A DNA stretch of 64,000 nucleotides from Paramacrobiotus metropolitanus (lineage: Eukaryota > Tardigrada > Eutardigrada > Parachela > Macrobiotidae), in assembly GCF_019649055.1 (NCBI RefSeq), contig NW_026570222.1:2418001-2482000 (forward strand), in the 5' to 3' direction. The position numbers and the translations under genes were made by a program. Of the stretch, positions 45,853-57,770 are shown one piece after another. How positions within the stretch are numbered: the first letter of the stretch is position 1; each line of letters begins with the position of its first letter. The notes beneath the pieces were generated by a model. It ran no database searches. It was not told where the DNA came from and saw only the letters and a program-made list of their open reading frames with translations.

Positions 45853-48800
45853 ATGTCTTCGTCTAACTCCAGCTGCGTTCACTGCGGTTTCCCATTTCGC
45901 CGGTAAGCAAGTTCCACCTTCATTACTGTACCAACTGGGTGTGGCGTTCCTTATTTCATGGTACTGGTAACGTTTATATTTTACGACAAACACGTTGCTG
46001 TACGCATGCTATAGTTTAAATGCTTCCGCCGTCCTTGCACTGTGAAGCTAATTCATCGTAAAAGTATACTTTTGGCAAACACCGCCAGCTGGTCCAGTGT
46101 TGAGTAGTGTCACACGATTGTCATGCAGGGTTTGATTTTATCTCACCGTGTACGATGTGCCGTTCTATACTGATAACAGAATGCCCAACTCTTGAAATAG
46201 CGCTACACTTAAGAAATCTTCATAGTGAGATAATTTCCAGTGATATAATTTCCATAGTCAGAAATCTGCGATTGCCAATTTGAGTTCGCCTCCAATTAGT
46301 GTGTTTCACCCGTAACTAACAGTCTTTTGAAAATGGTCTGATGATCGGTAGGCAATTTCGAATTCAACCGTGGGCAGCAACTGGTAAACAAAATCTGAAA
46401 ACTAATACCGTGCGCAAATAATGACAAAAACCGAGGCATGCGAGTTCACTTTGAAACGATTGCACCCTATTACCCTACTAACTACCTTGCAAAGGCGAAT
46501 TCTGCTATTAAGAGCTTATCCGGCAAAATAACCTGTGCATATCCAGGTAAGATCGTGTAGCTTTTTTCGTTACTGGCTTATTTTAAAAATTTTTTTTAGT
46601 AATTGCGCGCTTGGTTTCTCGATGTAGCAAAGCGTATCAATTAGGCCATACCTATAAAAATGGACATATTTTGGGTCTGTAAGCAGACGTGGTTGAGAAA
46701 ACTGATTTGTTTTGATCGCATTAAGTTCTCTTGTTCCATTTTTTACTGAACAGAATTATGTTTTGTCGTATTTGACCTACCATACGGGTGCGCAACTTCG
46801 TCTCAAAAACGGCAGGGTCGTGTCTAGCTACGCATTGTTTAATCTTTTGTTAACTTAATTCAAAAGTTAACTTAATTCAAAATTTAACTTAATTCAAAAT
46901 AACTTAACTTAATCTCTTTACGTTCCGACCACCGGTCCACCGCCGGGCTAGACGCAGAGGTCCTATGGTCTACCTACGAGAAAGGAAATTGAGTCTTTTT
47001 CTTAATCGCCATAAATTTCCAGTAAAATTTAACGGGAACGGGAATCTGCTAACCCCCGGTCAGAATAAAGAATAGAGGAAGTTGTTGTATTATGTGAATC
47101 TGAGGGTCGTTCCCTATACTAACTCATTTCGGCGGTAAAATAAGTTTTATTACGGTCAACGGTCAGTCCAAAGCAGTCCAGAACTTTCGTTGCGATACAG
47201 CAACTCCACCTCGCGAGGTGGCTTCGCGTACCGTATCTGTAGGCGTGGCCACCGCAAACAGCCACCTCGTGTGGTTGAGCAACCGTACCATAACGAGATT
47301 CGCTTTGAATCCGGGACGAGGCCTTAAATCTAAATTTACTCAAATCACCAATTCGAGTTGTTAACGAAAATGGGTTATCGATTTCGAGGTCGCTCAGGTT
47401 TCGAGGTCGAAAACGGTTTTCCCCTTTATCCAGCTTGAATTTCGTTGCTTTAAAAAGGAATCGCTTCCAGATAATGTTATCCTTACGAATCCTTTGCTAC
47501 ATACAAAAACTTTGTTGCTTTGATTTTACCTCCAGATCTTATGAAGAACCAAAACAACCGGTTAAACGTCAAATTTCTTGCCTTTGTTTGCATTCGTTTG
47601 AATATCGGTTGGTAGGTTTTGTTAAATGTGCAAGGGGCGACTGGTGATGTCAGCAGGTTGATTGCAAGCTGGGCGTGGCTATTTGAGTAGGGAGAATTGC
47701 TTATTTGCCGTTTTCTCATAACTAGTTATACTTCGCTTGGCCCATTACTTCAGTCAGTTCCTTATACGAACCAATTTGTTAATGACCCAAAGGCTTAGCT
47801 TTTGACGTGTTGGATTTTACAAAAAAAAATTTTTTTTGGATTTACATATACAGATATTGCAATTCCTGAGAATATTCATCAGAAATACAGTATAACAAAA
47901 ACAGTTAAAAATTCGAACATAAATTCCAGTAACGTCCCATGAGTACCGGCCGGCTCTATCAACATCTCTGCCATTAAAACACTACCTGACATTTTCTACG
48001 GAAATAGCTCCGTCAGGCGTGGATGGGAAAGGGAAATAATCTGGATAAACAGGAAGGGGATACAAACCACTTGAGATACCACTATACTATATCTATATTA
48101 GGCTATTAGCGGTTAGCCCGACCAGTATTCTACAATAGCAACATGCCAACAGCTATGAAGTATGCCCGTATTAACAGGCATACCGTAAACCACACCCCTA
48201 AATGGTGTCAATCACAGGCGTGTATCATTTTGATTACAGGTTTCCCATAGACCGTTCGGAAACCAGCCGTATTAAGAAATTGATCAATAATACGCGCGGC
48301 CTCTCCACAGTCTGGAGATCTCTTCAACCAAAAACTTTTGAAAAAAATGTGATACCACAGTTAGATCGGCCGTGGTCTAGAACTGCGTCACATGACTTTT
48401 GTTTTTGAATACGTCCGGTCAGAATCGTGCCCGCACGATGCCGCAGACGATCCAACCGAGTTTCAAGGTCCAACCCAGTTTCAAGGTGACCTTGAACTTA
48501 GAAAAATTTTGCTTGGAAACAGTACGCAGTATACATCATTAAAGACGCAAATTAAACGGAATAGACTGAACTTTTTTTCGTATAAAACCAACCAAAAAAA
48601 TTTAGTAACCACAAGTTAACCTATTGATTTTCGTTGTCGGCACATTTGTAAAAATAATAATGGTAGGTTTTAACCATACGGACAATGCGTTACAAGCAAG
48701 TACTGTAGTCTGTAAGTGCTGTAGTCTGTAAGTTTGTTAATCGGGCTGTTCGATTTTGGTAGAACCACTGTTCTAAACAATTGCTAAAAGCGAGGAGCCG

Positions 48801-51800
48801 CATTTATAACAGTATTTTAAATTGAGTGAGTGACCGAGCTACCACTACTGTCCAGTGAGCAAAATCGCTAATTCAGTAACTGTGCTACCGAGCTACCACC
48901 GACCGAGCTACCACCACTATCAAGTGATCAAAATCGTAACGTGAATAAGTGACTGAGCTATTGGCCGTGGATCACAAGAAACGCGGAGGCGAAGCCGCAG
49001 CTGTTTCTTGTAACTATATACTATACTGTAGAAAGTCTACTTTCTACACTTTTTGGAGTACAATATATAGGTCCTGCAACGGTGTGCAGGCCTGAATGAA
49101 AACAGGTGACCAGCACCACTCTTACGAAGAAATTCCTTAACAAATATGTATTTTCCCAGAAAAAGAGATCATTTCTTTGACAGATTTTAATATGCCGTTC
49201 ACACGCGAACCAAATCTTCGACCGAATGCTCTTGCAGGCGATCCAAAAAATTTTCTGTCAGCATATTCGGAATCAGCGTTATTGGTCTAACTACAATAAG
49301 CGTCCAGATTGCGAAAACAAATATTTTTGCCTGTGACTCCACTGCCACCACCCAAGGTAACATTGGGGTGGTTGGGGGCCGGCAGTCAGAATTTCGTTTT
49401 TTCTTTTTCAACTTTGAAAAGTGTTTTCTCGAAACGATATTGTACCTCCCTTCCACGGGTGGCCGTTATGTGAAAAAATAATTTCCTTGTTGGCTGTGGT
49501 TGTGGGTTGGTCTCGCTGAAAAAATTGCTGTACTAGTGCTGTCGGTTAGACTGCGCGCATCCTCGTATTGTTAAGATTTACATATCCAATAGAAACTGCT
49601 TTCCTCTTTCTGAATTTGTATTGCACAGAACTGTAGTTTAAACCGTTTTTAAGCCTTAATTTAAAAACGCAGACAAAGCAAACGCTGATCGACTTATTTG
49701 CCTGATATAACCGGCTGACCATGATTCACCCACTTCAAGACGTGTTTAGGTAAAAAAACGTCGTGACAATTCCTGTAGAGGAATTGAATACGTAGGCGGT
49801 GGTTATATCATTATTACATAATAAAAAAATATGCAGTGAAAATTTGAAAAAAAGCTTAATTTTGTTCAAATTTAAAATGATTTTGAGACGACTGTAGAGT
49901 TTTACAAAGGAGTTTAAGTAGATCGAAAAAGTGCATCCATACCACCGGCCATCGCTTCCAGTGTTCCCTTTCATTAGGGCTACACCGGTGACATGGGTGC
50001 AGTTTTCCGATCTATTTGGGCTTCCTTTGTAAAACACTGCAGTCGTGCAAAAGAAATTCGGTGTGGATACTGAAGAGGAAAATACCATCTCACTGATGCC
50101 AGTTAAATCGGAACCATGCGTTCATCTGCGTACGAGTTGTCTAGGGCCAACGTGGATTTTCTAGGGTAGAATTTCGGAATGCCTGAACTATTCTGATGTA
50201 TAGCAATACGTTATTTTGACATGCACTGTTCATCCTGGACACAGCATTCTGGTCCTGGGAAACGAGCAGTTAAGTGTTCCAGTTCAATAATTTTTTTCTG
50301 AGCGCAGATAGTATGGAGAGTGTGGTGAGTCATCCGCTAATCCAGTCGCAGGACAATACGAATGCAAGCCTGCTACCCTTCGTGTATGATTGTTGTTGGA
50401 ATACCGACAGTCTAGCTTTGCGATACATGTACTGCTGTACAGCATCTTTTCACTACTCAAATGGGAATCCGACAGAGAATCGGCAACTGAACAGACAGGA
50501 TTGAGGCTGACCTTTAGTGTCCTTTGCTTTCCATCTTTTCCCCGTTAGAGGATAGACAGACGCAAAGGCTCAGAACAGACAGAATCATTCTGACCTTTCA
50601 CTTAGAGAGTTCTGACTTTTCAGTTACACGCTGGATCCTATACTAATATAATATATAGACAGACTACGTCTGCCATATGTTATACTCGTATTAGGCTTGC
50701 CCGTTGCAACCGTGCAGCGCCTACGTAAAACTGGCTGCGGGCAGTGGCTTAATCAAATTCCTTACAATAGCAGACCTCAAGCATATCCAGCTTTATCATT
50801 CCCAGCCTGGTACTGCTTTAACAATTTTTTGGGTTCGAAGTCCAAAGAGATAAGCAATAACCAATAACAACACATACCGATGGACTTATGCGAGCGATGT
50901 TTGAATGCTACGCTTACTAGTCACGCATCACCGGTAAAATGCATTTATCGTAAGACGACTTGCATGAGTGGCACCGGAGACTCGGAGAGCAGCGAAGGGA
51001 TAAGGAATGAGAAATAAAAGGAAATAATATTCAAGAATTTTGACTAAAAGAACCTCATAATTCATGATGTCCTTACAGAATAATTGTTGCTTTAAATTTT
51101 CTACAGAGAAGTTGCTAATTGCACGTATAAGATGGAAACAATTAGCGCGATGGATCAGAATGTTTTGCACCGCTCTTCTAAAGAATGTGCTGGGATATTT
51201 TTCGCAAACAAGGTTTCGCCTTTGTCAAGACAAAAATTAATTAATTAAGCAGATCAGTTAACTATTTAAGCAGATCAGTTGTTAATTAGGTGTCAGTTCA
51301 TTTTGTGGCGCTGAATTAAACTGGAAATGTTTACCGCTGTTAGCCGACATCGCAGCATGAATTAACTAGCGCAGTGCAAACTGTAATTGTAATTAGCGTA
51401 CTTAGATAAATTACCTAATAGTCTGATAATAGATTAATTTTAATTGCTCATTTAGACGCTTATATATATGTATTAAAGTGTATGTGCGTAGAAGAAGACT
51501 AATGTTTTCATGACTTGCTGCCTGATGCCGTGATGCGTATTTGCAAAACGGAGCTGTTCACTCGGGTATTTGTTAAACGTGCCGTATCTTTTCTTCGACC
51601 AGTTAAAAAACAGATCGGTTCGGAATGTTATAATTATAATCCTGGTCAAAACAAAACCAGACTGGAGATAAGAAAGCCAGAGGTGATTGAGGACGCGTAA
51701 TAATACTCGTACTAGTACTTATTTTGGACGGTCATGAGCGGAAGTGCGGAACTGAATCCTGGTCAGCACACACTGCGTTCCTGTATGGGCTGCTGTTTAC

Positions 51801-53266
51801 GTGTTTATTAGCTTTACTTTGATTTTTCTCGTGGTTTGCCCTCTTAAGTAAGTTTGTGATTTCTTATTTTGCTTGCCGGTCACCCCGTGCGGCGTGCTGT
51901 ATAAATATATGCTGATCGCACGACTTAGTTGCCTTTCGCCTTGTTTTTTTGCTGCTCTGTAGTCTTAGAACTAGTCGTTTGTTGAAAACTAGAATTGTTA
52001 AAAATGGAGTATGAATGCGTGGAAGATTATCAAGATTCGTTCTTTCCTTGCACCTCGTCTACTTCTTGTTTTTTTGTATTTTTAGGAAAATTTATTGATG
52101 TTTGGCCTTCGAAAGTGATAGGGGAAGATTTTACTATGAAAAGTACTTAGTCATCTCCGTAATTTAACTTTGTTAAAAAATTTTAACACCTGGTGAGCAA
52201 GATATTGTAAAGTAATATTGTGTAGTAGAGTTTGTTCAACTTGTTTGCACCGAGCGCGAAGCGCGAGGTGCTGCAATTACTAGTAACTGATCGTCAAGAG
52301 CAAAAATTTGTCTGGCGCCACGAAGAGCGTCACGGCTCACTTTTCCAGTTCCACAAACACAGCACCACTACTCAGTGGTACTGCCGCTCGTGCAATAATG
52401 TGGTTAACAACCTCCGCTAGTATTGAATTAAACTACCAGCTAATTGTAATGTAGTAGTAGTATTAGTTACTATGAGAACAGGGTCCCGGCAGTCCTATTT
52501 AATATAAGTTTTTTAATGAACCTCTACTCCAAAGAACGCGCCGGGTTCGCCGGTCCATGGTAACGGAAATCCATATTTGGGGAAGCTCGTGTTTGTGAAT
52601 TAATTAAAGTTTTAAAACACGTGGGTATTGCTGCTTGACGTGCAGTAATATAAATAATAAATAAGTTAAATAGCTCGATTTAGTTTAAATTTGTTGATTG
52701 ATTTAAGTTGTTTGGAATTTAGGCGAGATGATAGGGATCGACACATCAAAGAACACCACGAAAAAAGGAACAAGGTCAGATGCCTTTTTTGCCGAAGGAC
52801 TGTGCTCAAGTAAGTGACCGCTCGCGTATATAGGAACAGATTGCTTTTCAGTTCTTGTAAAATGATTTAAAAATCGCTTTAAAATATGGTACGTATCGAT
52901 AGCACTAAACTTCTTATTTAATTTGAGTTTTTACCGGTAAAACTGATCGAGATGGGTTTTGCTTTCAGGCGAGCCGGATTTCGTCACTTGAGATCAGCCC
53001 GCTGCCAGAAGCGTCGAGCGGAACTTGGAATTGATCTTGAACGTGAACTGGCCCGATTGGCTCTTATTGAGATTAACCAGGAAGACGCACCGGATCCGTA
53101 TTCAGCGACCCCGTCACCGCTATCGGTGGAAGCAGGCCTTGCCGATCCTGTTTTTGACGCATATTCTCCTAGCCGCGATCCGTTTCTGTATGAAAACGTA
53201 GAGGAGTGTGGCGTCGATGCCTCGGACCCAGAATTGGAAAACATCGAGGTAGTCCTTGATGGTTGA
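45853..53266 (+). CDS. Small C2H2/C2HC zinc-finger protein spanning a 6.8-kb intron
   Basis: Exons 45853-45902, 52723-52809 and 52969-53266 join in phase 2 each time to 144 residues. Exon 1 ends in the first half of a finger (CVHCGFPFR) and exon 2 begins with the matching half (RDRHIKEHH). Only the join makes a proper C-X2-C-X12-H-X3-H finger at residues 8-28. A second finger, CLFC...H...C (37-58), is C2HC and is itself split by intron 2. The C-terminus is a charged helix (KRRAELGIDLERELARLALIE) and an acidic tail. Likely a nuclear nucleic-acid-binding protein. Exons 2 and 3 are well supported; the distant exon 1 rests on splice phase and finger completion. AATAAA signals lie near 53550 and 53617. 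Confidence 0.6.
46850..46915. repeat. Short tandem repeat, about 17-bp unit
   Basis: Three near-copies of TTAACTTAATTCAAAA with one extra base, followed by a degenerate fourth. Confidence 0.7.
47158..47324. mobile_element. MITE-like element, copy 2 of the 45068 family
   Basis: From GTTGCGATACAGCAA onward it follows copy 1 closely, including CCACCTCGCGAGGTGG and the right end ...GACGAGGCCT followed by TA. The left 35 bp are much more diverged, so the left boundary is approximate. Confidence 0.6.
48825..48965. repeat. Imperfect tandem repeat
   Basis: Units contain GACCGAGCTACCACC followed by (C/T)CAGTGA(G/T)CAAAATCG. GAGCTACCAC appears three times and the CAAAATCG part twice. Confidence 0.55.
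51900..51907 (+). promoter_or_regulatory. Candidate TATA box
   Basis: TATAAATA preceded by a GC-rich stretch. Downstream are an ATG ORF of 49 codons (52004-52150) and the 52232 ORF. It could also be an alternative promoter for the zinc-finger exons at 52723. Confidence 0.3.
52232..52420 (+). other. Small ORF with zinc-ligand-like W.C..C motif, possible FLYWCH-type remnant
   Basis: A 62-codon frame without an ATG contains FVWRHEERHGSLFQFHKHST and then QWYCRSCN. The spacing F..H...W-C-X2-C recalls FLYWCH-type fingers found in transposases and host regulators, but the final His ligand is missing. It may be an exon or a decayed transposon piece. Confidence 0.25.
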
Positions 53267-56200
53267 GATAACTTCGCATGAACGCATACGGAATTCCAGC
53301 GATGCATTTGCATTTGGCATTTAGAATCCCTTGCCGTGTATTTTTGTACTCTTGTTAAAGTTTTTTTCGTTTAGCTGTAGACTGTTTAACCTTAGCACCT
53401 TGGTTTCTCTGCATTTGGTATACGGATCAAATTTTCAGTACCCTTTTACTTGTTCGCTTTAGATCTGTGGCTCTGTACTTACGTTGCTAATTGTGTTTTT
53501 TGAATCTGGTATTGCTGAGATTATTACGATGGTTCTCCTTGCTGAAGTAATAAACATGGCCGGAACATTTGAGCGGAACAGTTGAAACCGTAAGATTTCG
53601 AAAGTGTAACAAGTACAATAAACATTAGCCTTCATCTTGAACTACTGCGATACACATAGATTGTCCAGTACGTAAATTGGGTGATTGCAAAATTATCAGT
53701 AACTTTAGTCAGCATGTTTTACAAAAGGCAGCGCCTAGCGTCCACATGCTCGACCAAAGCGCAGCGAAGGTCCTCTGTGTTCAGGAAAACGGGGTTTTTG
53801 TCGGTCACGCACAAATTAAAAAAATTTATTTGATTAATATAATCTCGTACATTTTATTTGGTTATTTTATTGTCTGGCTTCGCTTCGATCGGTCTTTTAG
53901 TGCTAGTCTGTAGCGGTGCACTTTCCTGGTCTACGAGTAGATGAAGTATCCATTTCGTTACAAAATGCATTTTTTCTGGTGCCAGAAGCCGAAGAAGCAA
54001 CGCCAAAACTTCTCTTCCAATTGCAGACTGCCAGTATGAATTCAGATCTGCGCCTTTTCTCGATAATTCTAGCAAAACCACTGCGGGTACGAGTTTTAGT
54101 TAACGCGTTAGCGAACTGTGGTACTCGTACATATGCCGTGCGTGCCGTTTTAAAGTTGATAGATACAGTAGGCTATTTAAAGTTAAGTAACTGTAATAAA
54201 ACAGATAAAGAGTCTATGACGAGGCCTTTTTACGTTATTAGAACGGTTTACATTACTTTATTTTTACGGTTTACTTTATCAGTACGGTTGCGGCTTACTT
54301 TACTTTATTATCATTTTTAATCGAGAAATTCCGCTAATTTGATGGGGATGGTGTGTGTGGTGCGGCCTGTCCGCTAATTTGTTAAAGGAGATCGGCCCAA
54401 AATTGTACATTAGAATGGGATATAAGGCCGCTCCACTTGTTTTCACCGGTAAGTCTCAAGATTCAGCGTGGAAATGCTCAGAATGTGTTGGGTACCGCTC
54501 CTTCTTCTGTTAACTGGAACGGATTTTTTCTTTGAGATGTTGTCTGAGCTGGCGCTGCCGTTCTTAGATTTACTGAATAGTCTCTTCACCACAATAAAAT
54601 TAAAGTAATTAATTCACTTCTCACGAACTTCTAGAACGTACGAAACTCGAAACCAAAATATCATTATCAATCCTAGGCCTGCGTCAGTTAGCAATATCAA
54701 CAGTCGCAAACAGTTAATAACAGTATTTACTTTGAACACTCATGACCTTTATGTACCATCTTATCCTGCGGCTTGCAATATTCATGGAATTCTGAACACC
54801 GCGAAGCGTCACGGCAGAAATCATCAGAGATCATGAAGGCAAATTCACTGGAATATGAATTCTAAATTTAAAAACTTAAAGCGCCGGCACCGGAAGTTGC
54901 TTTAGAATTTTCATCAGTTGATTTAGCGGTATGGGTTTGAGAAGGTTTGGATTAGACCTGGAATTGAAAAATTTTAATACTCGTAGGAGACAATTTAGCT
55001 CCAGGAAGGCCAATTCTTGAAAAAAATTGTACAGTTGTACATTCTAGCTTACATTTTGTGTCCAGTGCATTCGTCATCGCTGAAATACTTCTTTGAACCT
55101 AAAGCATAGAAGAAAGTTAACAGTCTGATTGTTAGAACTGCAATCCTACGTACAACACATGCAATACACCGCAATCGCAGTCGATCGCACAGAATTACAA
55201 TACACGGGCAATATACTGTAGTGCCACTGAAAATAATAAAATGTGGCGCGCTCGGTGTGTACTCATAATCAAACTTCCCAAATGGTTAAACACGCACTTG
55301 ATAAAAATAATTCACACCTGCCCGACCCATTAAAACAGATGCATAAACAGCTATAAATAAGGTCAGACTTTCAAATTTTTTTAGAACGTAACTAGCATTA
55401 GTTAAAAATATCCTTATAACGGAAAAACTGCATTAGCGACTTCGGTTTATATTATATTATATGTGGCACCTGCAACACGCTTAGAAACTTAAATTACTGT
55501 GTGCACAAGTGCACAACTACTGTACAACTGCAAAGTATTTGTAGGTAGTAGCCTCACATTTATCGAAGATTGCTTTATCCTGTACGCTGCAGCATTCGTA
55601 CACTTTGACATAGTTATCTTTTTTTGACGGTTTGTCCGATGTTGCATCAATAAACGTTGCCACAGCCATCCTGAAGAGGAGTAATGCAAAGTGGTCACAT
55701 TAAATTTTACATACATGTAATCTTAAGCAGAGCTACTTATCACAATTTACAATATATATAGTTTGATTACGTACGAACTACGAAGTATTTATTTATATGG
55801 CGATCCCGCATCTCACTTGCATATGTAACCTGACTGGCTTAATTCTTTTGTGACCTTTGGACACGCGAAATCGAACTGCTCAGAAGCCGTTCAGTTCCGA
55901 TGCTGTGCCTTTCCCATGTATTGTGTGTTTTTGCTTCGCACTGTATATAATACGATTATACACTATGCTTTTTGCAGAGAATGTGATGCCTGACCCCTCA
56001 CCTTTGGCCCGAATTTTCTGGCACCACGCGCTGGATCTTCGCCACTAACGCCACTAAGTGAAGGCGCACCTGTTATCGTTGACCACCGAATGTTGTCTTG
56101 ATTAAGGCGACTTCTGCACAGCAGCAACGAAACTGGCTGAGCGGTAAGCACTATGAATTCAAAATACCCTACCCTAGTGAATGAACGACGGCAAATGTTT

Positions 56201-57770
56201 CGACCGAGCCATCACTACTCCGTGTGCGATTTGTCAGAATTTAGCCTGCCAGTATGTAAGTACCGTATTTTAGTTTATCCCATTGTAATGGTGTTATTTG
56301 GGTTTGCAGTTCAGCAGTGACAGACGGCACGGTATGCCCCGGCGGGCCGCTGACAGCAGCTGCAGCACTGGTCAAGGCTGCATTCATCCAACGCCTAATG
56401 TGCCCAGTTGCTCGTAGGTCTGTGTGTGAGGACGTACCGAACCCAACATACCACGCGTGGACACCTCCAGGCGTGCTCCACTGCAGCAGCTTTTATACTC
56501 GTACATCACAACTGCCGATTTCCGTTGAGTCCACAGCTATACCGCCATCTACGCCGATGGTCTCTGCAGCTGTGAAGTGCATGATGCCCAACATGCAATA
56601 CACTGTTCGCTGTTTATTAAGAAGGGTGCTGCTACAGGGTAAAAACGCGTCGGACTGGTTGCCGGCAGTCTGCCCAGCGTGATGAGCGCTGGGCGAGTGT
56701 CCACTGGCAACATCATCAACCGGCTTCTTTCAATCAGCACAGTGCTCCGCAAACCACTTGTTGAAGGTTCCACGTTTTGTAATTGTGTACCGGCGACGAG
56801 ACGGTTATCGACTGGATCGATGTCGGGAAGAATTTGCTGGCTCACTAGTGACTGCTGTCTCCGGCTACGCATGGGGAGCGGTTTTGTTTAAAAAAGAAGC
56901 CGACGAGGCGCTGTGCGTACTGGTTGCTGAATGCTGATGGTGATGGACATCACGGCTGCCTCGATCGAATGTCCGGTACATCGCAATAATCGCACATGGT
57001 GTCGAGACCTTTGTAAGCGCATAAAACAGAGTTAGTAAAGCTAATTTCGGTTACAGCAGCGGAGGTGATTGCGAAGTTTGACTATTTGGTTGATCAGTGT
57101 CCAGCCTAGAAAAGCCAATGGGGAGTGTCGATGAGATGTGCGCAACCCCGGTACTGTAGAAACAGAGTGTTTTCGATTCGATCTAGCACAGCGTTTGTGC
57201 GTTTGTGTTTAATATATTTAAGTTTGATGCGGAGTTGTATTTTATTCTTAATAACTAAATAGCAAGTCGTTCTTTCCTCCCGCTCACCCTCTTCGCCGGG
57301 GACGCCTTTGACAAAATAATTAAACTTCGAAATATATAAGATACAAATAGCAAGTGGAACTGGTTGTACTGAATATTCTACCAGAAAAGTACAGATAGAG
57401 TACTTACATAGCCATACAAACTGAACAGTAGCAAGTGTACAGTATTGAACGCATTTAAAAGATTATTATATTTTGTAAGTTCAATATTATTCCGAATGTC
57501 AAAGAAAACAATAAATAAAATCCAGTAAAATATGAATTAATTTATTCGTTTGCGAGTAACTTACGTAAGGAGATCGCCAAGCGATTTCGTAGTTTCGGAA
57601 GGAAACTGTGATGCAGACCGCGCTACTCTGCATAGCGCCGGCTTCTTGCAGTTGTTGTCAGAGTGTTGCAATGCGATCACAAGGCCTGGGACAATCTATA
57701 ATTCGTTTAGTGCTTAATATCACGTTGAAACTTTTATCATTAATTATAAACTAATTAAAAAAGAGCTGCT
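53267..57770. other. 4.5-kb intergenic, no supported gene
   Basis: Open frames at 53916-54320 and 56317-56890 lack known motifs or splice support. 56300-56900 is more GC-rich than its surroundings and may be a decayed mobile element. Confidence 0.4.

Larger units (their letters stand above)
45903..52722. other. Proposed 6.8-kb intron / gene-free region with repeats
   Basis: No multi-exon gene is supported. Contents: the second MITE copy (47160-47324), a TTAACTTAATTCAAAA triple repeat (46850-46915), an imperfect tandem repeat (48825-48965), a TATA box (51900) and a small zinc-ligand-like ORF (52232-52420). The remainder is AT-rich sequence in which I see nothing. Confidence 0.4.

Noticed and set aside
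53916-54320. 134-codon plus-strand ORF
   Set aside because: The second half is a low-complexity TTTA/CGGTTTA-rich tract and no domain or splice support is seen.
56317-56891. Open frames on both strands in a GC-richer patch
   Set aside because: No known motif; possibly a decayed mobile element but not demonstrable.
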